From positions 7,192,001-7,256,000 of the forward strand of contig NZ_CP107917.1 in the NCBI RefSeq assembly GCF_036014175.1: a stretch of DNA of 64,000 nt, written 5' to 3'. The stretch is from Streptomyces sp. NBC_00443. GTDB taxonomy: Bacteria; Actinomycetota; Actinomycetes; Streptomycetales; Streptomycetaceae. The position numbers and the translations under genes were made by a program. Every line of letters begins with the position of its first letter. Position 1 is the first letter of the stretch. The notes beneath the pieces are model-generated. The model did no database searches. It was not told the DNA's origin and worked only from the letters and a program-made list of their open reading frames with translations. Positions 16,433 to 24,974 of this stretch are shown in pieces.

Positions 16433-17604
16433 AGCAGCGGCAGGGCGGCCAGCAGCCACGCCGGGCCGAGGACCGCCAACAGCAGCCGTACATCGAGCAC
16501 TTCGACCAAAGCCGCACCCGCCGCCAGCCCGATGACGTTCGGCGTGAAGACGAGCGTGTTGGCCGTGGCGGCCGTACGGCCGAGCAGCGCGTCCGGCGTC
16601 TCGCGCTGCACGGCGGTGAGCGCGGCGATCAGCACACAGGGCAGCCCCGCGCCGGCCGCCGCGCTGCAGGCCAGGGCCACCGGGTCGGACGGGATCGCCC
16701 GCAGGCCGGCCGCGGTGGCGGTCAGGGCGATGCCGTACGCGGCGAATCGGCGTTCGCCGAGCCTGCGCAGCAGGGGGCCGGAGAGCAGCCCGATCGCGAC
16801 GGAGCCGGCACCTTGGACGGCGTACAGCACCCCGGCGTACGCGGGGTCGTGCCCGAGGCCGTCGATGACGGCGTAGATCGTCGCCCCGCTGAGCCCGGCG
16901 AACAGCATGGTGGTGCCGCCGGCCAGGACGAGGGGGCGCAGCCGTGGGTGCGCCCACAGGAAGCGGGCGCCCTCGGCGGTCTGCGTCCGCCAGCCACCGG
17001 GCGGCGGCTCGGGCCTGCTCTCGCGCACGCTCAGGCACGTGTACAGACCGGTCGCGACCACGAACGTCACGGCGTCGAGCAGGGCGACGCTCGCGCCACC
17101 GTACGCCGCGTAGACGCCCGCGCCGGCCAGCGGGGCGAGGAGCTTCATGCCCTCGGATGCCGTCATGCGCAGCCCGTTGAAGTCGCCGAGCAGGGACGTG
17201 GGCACGGCGCTCGCGACGAGGGCGGACTCGGCGGCGTCGTGGACGACCCCTGCGGCGCCGTAGACGAACAGGACCGCGAAGAGCAGCCAGAGACGGTCCG
17301 GGGAGTCGACGGTGAAGAGGGTGAGCAGGAGGACGGCCAGGAGGAGGTTCGCGCCGATCAGCAGGGGCTTGCGGCGGACGCGGTCGGCGAGCGTGCCCAG
17401 AAGCGGGCCGGCCAGGGTGGGGGCCCACATGGCGAGCATGCACAGCGCGGCCAGGCCGTCGGAGCCGGTGAGGTCCTTCACCCACACGCCGGACACCAGC
17501 CACAGCGCCGAGGTACCGAAGCCGGAGACGACGGCTCCGGTGAGGTGGAGGGCGGCATTGCGGTCGCGCAGGACGCGGGGGAGGGCTCGGGTGGTGGTCG
17601 TCAT
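16369..17604 (-). CDS. MFS transporter
   Basis: The 411-residue protein has about twelve hydrophobic segments in two bundles and an MFS loop motif (LADRVRRKPLLIGANLLL) between segments 2 and 3. The pattern resembles enterobactin-exporter/multidrug-type MFS proteins. Nothing nearby reveals the substrate. It converges on, and overlaps by 64 bases, the 3' end of the unrecognised gene at 15269-16432, so antisense interference between the two transcripts is possible. Confidence 0.85.
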   Translation of the reverse strand: MTTTTRALPRVLRDRNAALHLTGAVVSGFGTSALWLVSGVWVKDLTGSDGLAALCMLAMWAPTLAGPLLGTLADRVRRKPLLIGANLLLAVLLLTLFTVDSPDRLWLLFAVLFVYGAAGVVHDAAESALVASAVPTSLLGDFNGLRMTASEGMKLLAPLAGAGVYAAYGGASVALLDAVTFVVATGLYTCLSVRESRPEPPPGGWRTQTAEGARFLWAHPRLRPLVLAGGTTMLFAGLSGATIYAVIDGLGHDPAYAGVLYAVQGAGSVAIGLLSGPLLRRLGERRFAAYGIALTATAAGLRAIPSDPVALACSAAAGAGLPCVLIAALTAVQRETPDALLGRTAATANTLVFTPNVIGLAAGAALVEVLDVRLLLAVLGPAWLLAALPLLQRAASASRTAARSPSDANPA

Positions 17605-17684
17605 GCCAGGCCACTGTGGGGCTGAGGCGGGGGCGTGGGGATCGGTGAAGTGCCTTAGAAGTGGCCTGGGCGCGACGGGGGACG

Positions 17685-18243
17685 CTAGGCCGACGTCTCC
17701 TTGACGACCGCGGGCCGGTACAGGCCCTCAATCGCTTTGCGCCGCTGCATGGCGGTCAGCCGGACGGCGAAATGGATGGCGGCAGCGGCGGCGGCAATGT
17801 GCACCACGTCGGCGTCCTGGTACGTCTGCCCGGCGAACCGATTGAACAGGACGCTGAAGACGAACAGCGCCCACGAGCCAGGCCCCGATGGCCCACCCGG
17901 GTCCGTTGCGGAACCGGTCCGGGGTCAGCAGTCCGGTGTTGCGGCGCATAAGGAAGAACCAGACGACGAAAACGATCGCGGCGGGCAGGTACACCATGAC
18001 CTGGAATCTCCCGGCCGTTTCGTACAGCGAGGCAGCGGCGTCCAGTTCCTGCTGCGGAGACGGGACGAAGCCGCCGTGTCCGTCGATCACCGCACGGAGC
18101 CGGAATCCGGCGAAGAGGCTGAACACGTCACAGAGGGCGACCAGAGCGAGCGCTCCGACGGCTGCGATCAGGAGACCGCGGGACGATACGGGGGCCCCTG
18201 AGGGCAGCAGTGGACGCGGACGCAGATCAGTGGATTCGGACAT
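17685..18243 (-). pseudogene. DUF4328 membrane protein, frameshifted and internally shortened
   Basis: From ATG 18243 the frame encodes MSESTDLRPR, two membrane segments and the DUF4328-like segment NGPGWAIGAW, then runs out of frame at about 17850-17886. The matching C-terminus (WALFVFSVLFNRFAGQ then RLTAMQRRK) continues in another frame to a TAG at 17685-17687. Family members usually have some 30 further residues between these two parts, so the lesion is probably a small deletion plus a frame change rather than a single-base error. As it stands the frame continuing from 18243 gives an aberrant Arg-rich tail. Confidence 0.6.
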
Positions 18244-18391
18244 GGCGATGTGTCCCCCCACGGGCAAGAAAAGAAGAGTCCCCGGACACGCGGCCGACGC
18301 ACATACGTCGATCATGCACATCCCGTCCATGACAATTCGGCGCGGCGAGAATCCGTTGGAAGCTGTCGATTCAGCCGCTGGGACGGATGAG

Positions 18392-18419
18392 GGAGTGCTC
18401 ATAGCGTGATGAGCACTCC
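18392..18419. promoter_or_regulatory. Operator-like palindrome between divergent genes
   Basis: GGAGTGCTCAT (18392-18402) is the exact inverse of ATGAGCACTCC (18409-18419) with 6 bases between. It lies 27 bases before the start of the small membrane protein and on the 5' side of the broken DUF4328 gene. The size fits a dimeric TetR- or MarR-type repressor site; none is encoded beside it. Confidence 0.5.
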
Positions 18420-18446
18420 AAGTCATCCATGCGCAAAGGCACTTCC

Positions 18447-18896
18447 ATGCAATACGTCGCGCCCATCGGCATCGGCATCCTCTACGCCCTGCTGATGTCC
18501 CTCATCCGGGAACCGCACCGCCGCCGCTTCAACGCGGTCATGATCGCCGGAGCGGGCGCCGCCTATCTGAGCGGCGGCGGCATGGGCGGCTGGGAGTTCG
18601 TGTTCGCAGCGGTGGTCACCTATGTCGCCTATCGCGGCCTGGACTCGTGGACCTTCATCGGCATCGGCTGGCTGCTGCACACCGCGTGGGACATCGTCCA
18701 CCACATCAAGGGCAACCCGATCATCCCCTTCGTCCACACCTCCTCCCTGGGTTGCGCGATCTGCGACCCGGTGATCGCGCTGTGGTGCTTCGCGGGCGGG
18801 AAGACGCCGAGGGAGCTGGTCGAGTGGGTCAGGCCGGCCCCCTCGACGGCAGGCCAGGTTCCTCCCCCCGGCACCTCGGCACCCCGTCACCGATGA
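18447..18896 (+). CDS. Small membrane protein, DUF6010-like
   Basis: About 149 residues with three to four hydrophobic segments (YVAPIGIGILYALLMSLI at the start). A charged and cysteine-containing region (HTAWDIVHHIKGNPIIPF, GCAICDPVIALWCF) is typical of DUF6010-like proteins of unknown function. ATG 18447 is preferred because AAAGG at 18435-18439 precedes it by 7 nt; ATG 18429 would add six residues. A strong palindrome just upstream suggests tight regulation. No function can be assigned. Confidence 0.72.
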   Translation: MQYVAPIGIGILYALLMSLIREPHRRRFNAVMIAGAGAAYLSGGGMGGWEFVFAAVVTYVAYRGLDSWTFIGIGWLLHTAWDIVHHIKGNPIIPFVHTSSLGCAICDPVIALWCFAGGKTPRELVEWVRPAPSTAGQVPPPGTSAPRHR

Positions 18897-18952
18897 CTTT
18901 CGCCCCCGCCGCCGGTCCACCTCTCAGGAACACGTCTGTGAGGAGCCCGCCC

Positions 18953-19540
18953 ATGACCGACATGACCCTCGACCTCGGACCGCAGACCCGCGTCGTCGCC
19001 CGTCTCGCGGAAGCCGTCACCGACGAGCAGCTCTCGGCGCCGACGCCCTGCCCGGAGATGGCGGTGCGCAACCTGCTGGGCCACCTGCTCGGCCTGTCCC
19101 TCGCCTTCCGCGACGCCGGCCGCAAGGACCTGGGCCCCATGACCGACACCGATCCCGGATCCGCCCTCCCGGACGTCGGCCCGGGCTGGCGCGAGGAACT
19201 GCCCAAGGCGCTCGACGAAGTCGCCGAGGTGTGGCGCACCCCGGACGCGTGGACCGGCATGACCCGCGCGGGCGGCCTGGACCTGCCCGGCGCGGTGGCC
19301 GGTGCGGTGGCCGTGGACGAGCTGGTGATCCACGCCTGGGACCTGGCCGTGGCCACGGGGCAGCCGTACACACCGGACCCGGCCGCCCTGCAGATGTCGT
19401 ACGACTTCCTGCGCGCAGCCGCTGCCGAGGAAGACCGCGGCGGCGGCATCTTCGGCCCGGTGGTCCCGGTACCTGACGAGGCGCCCCTGCTGGACCGGGC
19501 GGTCGGCCTCAGCGGCCGGGCTCCCGAGTGGACGCCGTAG
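18953..19540 (+). CDS. TIGR03086-type DinB/mycothiol-transferase-fold protein
   Basis: The 195-residue protein matches the actinobacterial TIGR03086 group: PTPCPEMAVRNLLGHLLG near the N-terminus, a central histidine in VAVDELVIHAWDLAVATG and a C-terminal acidic tail. The fold is a DinB-like four-helix bundle that binds a metal through histidines and is related to mycothiol-dependent maleylpyruvate isomerase. The substrate is unknown. AGGAG at 18941-18945 fixes ATG 18953. The gene stands alone, downstream of the DUF6010-like gene by 56 bases and possibly co-transcribed. Confidence 0.82.
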   Translation: MTDMTLDLGPQTRVVARLAEAVTDEQLSAPTPCPEMAVRNLLGHLLGLSLAFRDAGRKDLGPMTDTDPGSALPDVGPGWREELPKALDEVAEVWRTPDAWTGMTRAGGLDLPGAVAGAVAVDELVIHAWDLAVATGQPYTPDPAALQMSYDFLRAAAAEEDRGGGIFGPVVPVPDEAPLLDRAVGLSGRAPEWTP

Positions 19541-19609
19541 ACGCCTGGCCACACACCCCGGAAGGCCCCAACTCCGCACCCGCAACTTCAACTTCCTTTG
19601 TCAGAAGCG

Positions 19610-19699
19610 TTGACGAATCATGCGCGCCCTCCTACCTTCATCGCGTCGTACTTCGTACGTCATATATGAGACGCGATACGTGAGATCCGATACGCGAGA
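19610..19699 (+). promoter_or_regulatory. GntR-gene promoter with palindrome and direct repeats
   Basis: TTGACG (19610-19615), 17 nt, then TACCTT (19633-19638) is a good promoter. Downstream of the expected start lie the palindrome TCATATATGA (19660-19669) and two direct copies of CGATACGYGAGA (19674-19685 and 19688-19699), 14 bp apart. Placement between start site and gene fits autorepression by the GntR protein it serves. Confidence 0.55.
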
Positions 19700-19737
19700 C
19701 CCAGCCCCTGGGCCCCGCGAAGATCCGAGAGGCGCGC

Positions 19738-20406
19738 ATGACCTCTGTGCCCACGCCGATCCCCTCCCGCACGCAGTTCGTGCTGGAGGAGATCAAACGC
19801 CGCATCCTCACCGGGCAGTTGACGCCCGGTCAGGCCCTGGTCGAGACCGAGCTCGCCGCGCAGTTCGGGGTGTCGAAGACGCCGGTGCGGGAGGCGCTCA
19901 AGACGCTGGCCGGGACCGGGCTGGTCGTGATGAACCAGTACAAGGGCGTCACGGTGCGCATGGTGGACGCGGACATGGCGCGCGAGGTCTACGACGTCCG
20001 TTTGCTGCTGGAGCCCGAAGCGCTGAGGCGGGCCGTCAGGCGCGGCGCCTCCCTCGACGCCGCCCGTGACGCGCTGACCCGCGCCGACGCGGCCGGCGAC
20101 ACCGCCGAACGCTCCCTCGCCAACCGGGAGTTCCACCGCGCCCTCTACCTGCCGTGCGGCAACCCGCTGCTCGGCCGGATGCTCGACGAAGTGCGGGATC
20201 AGGCCGCCCTCGTCTCCGCGGTCGCCTGGGCCGCCTCCCCCTCCTGGGAGCGGGAGGCCGGCGAGCACCGCGACATCCTGCGGCTGGCCCTCGAAGGGGA
20301 CGCCGACGGCGCCGCGCGCGCCCTGCACGCCCACATCGCGTCGTTCGTGCAACGGGCCTTCCCGGACGCGGGAGTCGAGGCCCCGGGAGAGGACGGTCCG
20401 GTATGA
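19738..20406 (+). CDS. GntR-family regulator (FCD domain) of a sugar-acid operon
   Basis: The 222-residue protein has a winged helix (LTPGQALVETELAAQFGVSK, PVREALKTL) and an FCD effector domain containing NREFHRALYL, a typical metal/ligand helix. ATG 19738 follows a complex promoter/operator region. Its TGA overlaps the start of the DapA-family lyase by 4 nt, and that gene in turn overlaps the sugar-acid dehydratase, so regulator and enzymes are made from one mRNA. It most likely senses the sugar acid or its 2-keto-3-deoxy derivative. Confidence 0.9.
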   Translation: MTSVPTPIPSRTQFVLEEIKRRILTGQLTPGQALVETELAAQFGVSKTPVREALKTLAGTGLVVMNQYKGVTVRMVDADMAREVYDVRLLLEPEALRRAVRRGASLDAARDALTRADAAGDTAERSLANREFHRALYLPCGNPLLGRMLDEVRDQAALVSAVAWAASPSWEREAGEHRDILRLALEGDADGAARALHAHIASFVQRAFPDAGVEAPGEDGPV

Positions 20407-21311
20407 CAACGACGTTCGAGCCCCAGCGGACGGCCCTGGCCGACGTGGTGGCGATCCCGGTGACCCCGTTCGCCGAGGACGGCCGCGTCGACCAGGACGC
20501 CCACCGAGCCCTGCTGCGTCGCCTGCTCGACGGGGGCGTCATCACCCTCACCCCCAACGGCAACACCGGCGAGTTCTACGCCCTCACCCCCGAAGAGCGC
20601 GGCCTCGTCACCGAGCTGACCATCGAGGAGGCGGGTGACCGCGCCGCCATCCTGGTCGGCGTCGGCCACGACGTACCCACCGCCATCGCCTCCGCCCGGC
20701 ACGCCCGCGAGCTCGGCGCCCAGATGGTGATGGTCCACCAGCCGGTCCACCCGTACGTCTCCCAGAGCGGCTGGGTCGACTACCACCGCGCCATCGCCGC
20801 CGCCGTGCCCGACCTCGGCGTCGTCCCGTACATCCGCAACGCCCAGCTCGGCGGCGCGCGCCTCGCCGAACTCGCCGACGACTGCCCGAACGTCATCGGC
20901 GTGAAGTACGCCGTCCCGGACGCCGCCAAGTTCGCCGCGTTCGCCCGTGACGCAGGTCTGGAGCGGTTCGTGTGGGTCGCCGGGCTCGCCGAGCCGTACG
21001 CTCCCTCGTACTTCTCCGCGGGCGCCACCGGCTTCACCTCCGGGCTCGTGAACGTCGCCCCCGCCGTCTCCATGAACATGATCGAAGCGCTTCGAGCCGG
21101 GGACTACCCGGGCGCGATGAAGGTCTGGGAGCAGATCCGCCGCTTCGAGGAACTGCGCGCCGCGAACGGCTCCGCCAACAACGTCACCGTCGTCAAGGAG
21201 GCCCTCGCCTCCCTCGGCCTGTGCCGCCGCGACGTCCGCCCGCCCAGCAGGGAACTGCCCGAGGACGAGCGCGCCGAGGTCGCCGCCATCGCTGCCGGGT
21301 GGTCGATATGA
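20403..21311 (+). CDS. DapA-family 2-keto-3-deoxy-sugar-acid lyase/dehydratase
   Basis: The 302-residue TIM-barrel protein has the DapA signature GNTGEFYALTPEERGL, a tyrosine in VVPYIRNAQLG and a Schiff-base lysine in VIGVKYAVPD. Because it is translationally coupled to an IlvD/Edd sugar-acid dehydratase, it should act on the 2-keto-3-deoxy acid that enzyme makes, either cleaving it to pyruvate plus an aldehyde or dehydrating it to 2-oxoglutarate semialdehyde. It is clearly different from the KdgD at 14319-15272, lacking the YQRDN motif. The exact substrate is open. Confidence 0.82.
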   Translation: MTTTFEPQRTALADVVAIPVTPFAEDGRVDQDAHRALLRRLLDGGVITLTPNGNTGEFYALTPEERGLVTELTIEEAGDRAAILVGVGHDVPTAIASARHARELGAQMVMVHQPVHPYVSQSGWVDYHRAIAAAVPDLGVVPYIRNAQLGGARLAELADDCPNVIGVKYAVPDAAKFAAFARDAGLERFVWVAGLAEPYAPSYFSAGATGFTSGLVNVAPAVSMNMIEALRAGDYPGAMKVWEQIRRFEELRAANGSANNVTVVKEALASLGLCRRDVRPPSRELPEDERAEVAAIAAGWSI

Positions 21312-23038
21312 CCGGCAGGAAGCGCCCCGAGGAACTCAGAAGCCACCAGTGGTACGGCACCGAGGGCCAGCTGCGCACCTGGTCGCACAACGCCCGCATG
21401 CGCCAGCTGGGATACGAGGCGGAGGAGTACCGGGGCCGTCCGGTGATCGCCGTCCTCAACACCTGGTCCGACATCAACCCCTGCCACGTCCATCTGCGCG
21501 AGCGGGCCGAGGCGGTCAAGCGGGGGGTGTGGCAGGCCGGGGGCTTCCCGCTCGAGTTCCCGGTGGCCACGCTCTCGGAGACGTACCAGAAGCCGACCCC
21601 GATGCTCTACCGCAACCTGCTCGCGATGGAGACGGAGGAACTGCTGCGGTCGTATCCGATCGACGCGGCCGTGCTGCTCGGGGGCTGCGACAAGTCGACG
21701 CCGGCGCTGCTCATGGGCGCGGCCTCGGCCGACGTGCCGTCGATCTTCGTGCCCGCGGGGCCCATGCTGCCCGGGCACTGGCGCGGTGAGACCCTCGGCT
21801 CCGGCACCGACATGTGGAAGTACTGGGACGAGCACCGCGCGGGCAACCTCACGGACTGTGAACTGCGGGAGCTCCAGGGCGGGTTGGCGCGTTCACCCGG
21901 TCACTGCATGACCATGGGCACCGCGTCCACGATGACCGCGGCGGCGGAAGCACTCGGCATGACCCTGCCGGGCGCCTCCTCGATCCCGGCCGTCGACTCC
22001 GGGCACGAGCGCATGGCCGCCGCCTCCGGGCGCCGCGCCGTGGAGCTCGCGTGGACCGGCCTCCAGCCGTCCCGGATCCTCACCCACGAGGCCTTCGAGG
22101 ACGCCGTCACCACGGTGCTCGGGCTCGGCGGCTCCACCAACGCGGTCATCCATCTGATCGCGATGGCGGGCCGTGCCGGGATCAAGCTCTCCCTCGACGA
22201 CTTCGACCGCATCGCCCGTACCGTCCCGGTGCTGGCGAACGTGCGGCCCGGCGGACAGACGTACCTCATGGAGGACTTCTACTTCGCCGGCGGCCTGCCC
22301 GCCTTCCTCTCCAGGATCACCGACCTACTGCACCTGGACCGGCCGACGGTCAGCGGCACCCTGCGGGAGCAGCTCCAGGGCGCCGTCGTCCACGGCGACG
22401 ACGTCATCCGCACCCGCGAGAACCCGGTCGCCGGCGAGGGCGGCGTCGCCGTGCTGCGGGGCAACCTCTGCCCGGACGGCGCCGTCATCAAGCACATCTC
22501 GGCCGAGCGGCACCTGCTCAAGCACACCGGTTCCGCCGTCGTCTTCGACGACTACAAGACGATGCAGCGGACCATCGACGACCCGGCCCTGAACATCACC
22601 GCCGACAGTGTGCTGGTGCTCCGCAACGCCGGGCCCAAGGGCGGTCCGGGCATGCCCGAGTACGGCATGCTGCCGATCCCCGACCACCTGCTGAAGCAGG
22701 GCGTACGGGACATGGTGCGGATCTCCGACGCCCGGATGAGCGGCACGAGTTACGGAACGTGTGTGCTGCACATCGCGCCCGAGTCGTATGTCGGCGGACC
22801 GCTGGCCCTGGTCCGGACAGGGGACACCATCACCCTGGACGTCGAGGCCCGCACGCTCCGACTCAATGTGGACGACGAGGAGCTGGAGCGACGCCGGGCA
22901 GAGTGGGCACCGCCGCCCGCGCGCTATGAGCGGGGCTACGGCGCGCTCTACAACGAACAGATCACCCAGGCCGACACCGGCTGTGACTTCGAGTTCCTCG
23001 CGCGGCCCGGCAAGGTGCAGGACCCGTACGCCGGTTGA
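21308..23038 (+). CDS. IlvD/Edd-family sugar-acid dehydratase (L-arabinonate-like)
   Basis: The 576-residue protein has the iron-sulfur cysteines of the family in INPCHVHL, LGGCDKSTPA and PGHCMTMGTAST, and a C-terminal RISDARMSGTSYGTCVLHIA block whose serine is the proposed base. This arrangement matches L-arabinonate/pentonate and hexonate dehydratases rather than branched-chain dihydroxyacid dehydratase. It should convert an aldonic (or possibly aldaric) acid to its 2-keto-3-deoxy form. ATG 21308 overlaps the lyase stop. In this pectin island plausible substrates are L-arabinonate from arabinan side chains or an acid derived from galacturonate. Confidence 0.88.
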   Translation: MTGRKRPEELRSHQWYGTEGQLRTWSHNARMRQLGYEAEEYRGRPVIAVLNTWSDINPCHVHLRERAEAVKRGVWQAGGFPLEFPVATLSETYQKPTPMLYRNLLAMETEELLRSYPIDAAVLLGGCDKSTPALLMGAASADVPSIFVPAGPMLPGHWRGETLGSGTDMWKYWDEHRAGNLTDCELRELQGGLARSPGHCMTMGTASTMTAAAEALGMTLPGASSIPAVDSGHERMAAASGRRAVELAWTGLQPSRILTHEAFEDAVTTVLGLGGSTNAVIHLIAMAGRAGIKLSLDDFDRIARTVPVLANVRPGGQTYLMEDFYFAGGLPAFLSRITDLLHLDRPTVSGTLREQLQGAVVHGDDVIRTRENPVAGEGGVAVLRGNLCPDGAVIKHISAERHLLKHTGSAVVFDDYKTMQRTIDDPALNITADSVLVLRNAGPKGGPGMPEYGMLPIPDHLLKQGVRDMVRISDARMSGTSYGTCVLHIAPESYVGGPLALVRTGDTITLDVEARTLRLNVDDEELERRRAEWAPPPARYERGYGALYNEQITQADTGCDFEFLARPGKVQDPYAG

Positions 23039-23095
23039 ACCACCCCTCGACCGCAGCTCAGCTCTCTTTGGTCGAGATCCCGAACGATGATCGGA

Positions 23096-23103
23096 AAGCG
23101 CTT
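23096..23103. promoter_or_regulatory. LacI-type core AAGCGCTT upstream of the ABC permease
   Basis: AAGCGCTT, embedded in GGAAAGCGCTTCC (23093-23105), is the usual core of LacI-family operators. It lies 43 bases before the permease start in the 107-base gap following the dehydratase, a sensible position for a separate regulated promoter. Confidence 0.4.
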
Positions 23104-23145
23104 CCGGCACGTCGCACGCAAGACGTACGAGAACGGAGAACTGTC

Positions 23146-24081
23146 ATGGCCCAAGCCGCAGCCGTGGCGAAACCGCCCGCGCCACCCCGGCGGCGCCGTG
23201 CCTCCGCCACCCCGCGCAGGCTCCCGTATTTGCTGATCGCCCCGGCGGCCCTGCTCATGCTGGGCTTCATCGCCTACCCGGTGATCAGCGTCTTCTACTA
23301 CAGCCTGCAGGAGTACAACCCCACCAAGCCCTGGCGGAACGGCTTCGCGGGCTTCGACAACTTCGTCCACGCGTTCACCGCGGACCCGCTGTTCTGGGAC
23401 ACGCTGGTCTTCAGTGCCAAGTGGGTGTTCGTCGAGGTCGGTCTGCAGTTGCTGTTCGGGCTCGCGCTCGCGCTGATCGTCAACCAGACGTTCGTGGGGC
23501 GGGCCATGGGCCGTGCGCTCGTCTTCTCCCCGTGGGCCGTCTCCGGCGTGCTGACCTCGGCGATCTGGGTGCTGCTCTACAACTCCCAGACGGGCATCAC
23601 CCGTTACCTCGCGGACGTCGGCATCGGCTCCTACGGCACCAGCTGGCTGTCGGACACCTCCACGGTGTTCCCGGCGGCGGTCGTCGCCGACCTGTGGCGC
23701 GGGGTGCCCTTCTTCGCGATCCTCATCCTCGCCGACCTCCAGTCCGTCTCGAAGGACCTGTACGAGGCGGCCGAGGTCGACGGGGCCGGCCGGATCAAGC
23801 AGTTCTGGCACATCACGCTGCCCCACCTCAAGGACGCGATCGTGCTGTCCACACTGCTGCGCGCGGTGTGGGAGTTCAACAACGTCGACCTGCTCTACAC
23901 GCTGACCGGCGGCGGCCCGGCGGGCGTGACCACGACCCTGCCGCTCTACATCGCCAACACCAGCGTCGACGCGCACAACTTCGGCTACGCATCGGCCCTG
24001 ACCACCGTCGCGTTCGTGATCCTGCTCTTCTGCTCGGTGGTCTATCTGCGGCTGAGCAAGTTCGGAGGTGAGGACAAGTGA
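23146..24081 (+). CDS. Oligouronide/sugar ABC permease (MalF type)
   Basis: The 311-residue protein has six membrane segments after a basic, alanine-rich N-terminus and the EAA loop YEAAEVDGAGRIKQFWHITL. ATG 23146 with GGAGAA 5 nt upstream was taken over an in-frame TTG overlapping the dehydratase stop. The TGA overlaps the next permease (GTGA). Standing directly before a pectate lyase gene, the pair most likely imports pectin-derived oligogalacturonides, using the binding protein encoded at 31013-32362 and a shared ATPase encoded elsewhere. Confidence 0.9.
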   Translation: MAQAAAVAKPPAPPRRRRASATPRRLPYLLIAPAALLMLGFIAYPVISVFYYSLQEYNPTKPWRNGFAGFDNFVHAFTADPLFWDTLVFSAKWVFVEVGLQLLFGLALALIVNQTFVGRAMGRALVFSPWAVSGVLTSAIWVLLYNSQTGITRYLADVGIGSYGTSWLSDTSTVFPAAVVADLWRGVPFFAILILADLQSVSKDLYEAAEVDGAGRIKQFWHITLPHLKDAIVLSTLLRAVWEFNNVDLLYTLTGGGPAGVTTTLPLYIANTSVDAHNFGYASALTTVAFVILLFCSVVYLRLSKFGGEDK

Positions 24082-24974
24082 GCGTCAAGGAAGCCACCCA
24101 GGTCGCGCCCGCGACCGTGCGGGCCGCCCCCGGACCGCCCCGTCCGAGGAAGAAGCACCGCGCCTACGACGAGGTCCCGCGCTGGCAGATCTACCTGCCG
24201 CTGTCGATCTACCTGGTCTTCACCCTGATCCCCTTCTACTGGATCCTGCTGTTCTCCCTGCGCCCGGCCGGCTCGACCTCGCTGGTGCCCTGGCCGGTCA
24301 CCTTCGACCACTTCGAGAAGGTCTGGACGGAGCGGAGCTTCGGCACCTACTTCCAGAACAGCGTGCTCGTCGGCGTCGTCACCCTGCTGATGACGACCCT
24401 CGTCGCCCTGGCCGGCGGCTACGCCCTCGCGCGCTTCAACTTCAGGATCAAGCGGGCCTTCATGCTCGCCCTGCTCTGCTCCCAGTTCGTGCCGGGCGCG
24501 CTGCTCCTGGTGCCGCTGTTCGAGATCTTCGCCGAGCTGCAGATGATCAACTCGCTGGGCAGCGTCATCATCGCGGAAACGGTGTTCCAGCTGCCGCTGT
24601 CGATGATCCTGATCAGCAACTTCATCAAGAACGTGCCGTACTCCCTGGAGGAGGCGGCCTGGGTCGACGGCTGCAACCGGATGACGGCCTTCAGGATCGT
24701 CGTCCTGCCACTGCTGCGACCCGGTCTGATCGCCGTCGGCTCCTTCGCCTTCGTGCACTCCTGGAACCACTTCCTGTTCGCCCTGATGTTCCTCAACAAC
24801 CAGGAGAAGCAGACCATCCCGGTCGGCCTCAACACCCTGATGGGCGCGGACAGCGTCGACCTCGGCGCGCTCGCCGCGGGCGGCATCATCGCGGCCGTAC
24901 CCGTCGTGATCGTGTTCGCCTTCATCCAGAAGTGGCTGATCACGGGCTTCAGCGCGGGGGCGGTGAAGGGATGA
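24078..24974 (+). CDS. Oligouronide/sugar ABC permease (MalG type)
   Basis: This 298-residue protein is the second permease of the importer. It has six predicted segments and the EAA loop EEAAWVDGCNRMTAF. GTG 24078 overlaps the preceding stop and its own TGA overlaps the ATG of the pectate lyase, so the importer and the secreted enzyme are translationally coupled, an unusually tight link between a depolymerase and uptake of its products. Confidence 0.9.
   Translation: MSVKEATQVAPATVRAAPGPPRPRKKHRAYDEVPRWQIYLPLSIYLVFTLIPFYWILLFSLRPAGSTSLVPWPVTFDHFEKVWTERSFGTYFQNSVLVGVVTLLMTTLVALAGGYALARFNFRIKRAFMLALLCSQFVPGALLLVPLFEIFAELQMINSLGSVIIAETVFQLPLSMILISNFIKNVPYSLEEAAWVDGCNRMTAFRIVVLPLLRPGLIAVGSFAFVHSWNHFLFALMFLNNQEKQTIPVGLNTLMGADSVDLGALAAGGIIAAVPVVIVFAFIQKWLITGFSAGAVKG

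Noticed and set aside
15233..17731. 832-codon open frame on the minus strand
   Set aside because: It is antisense to kdgD's partner and out of frame with the MFS gene; composition is that of a shadow frame.
18392..18419. CIRCE heat-shock operator
   Set aside because: CIRCE has AGCACTC on the left and GAGTGCT on the right; here the halves are the other way round and the spacing differs.
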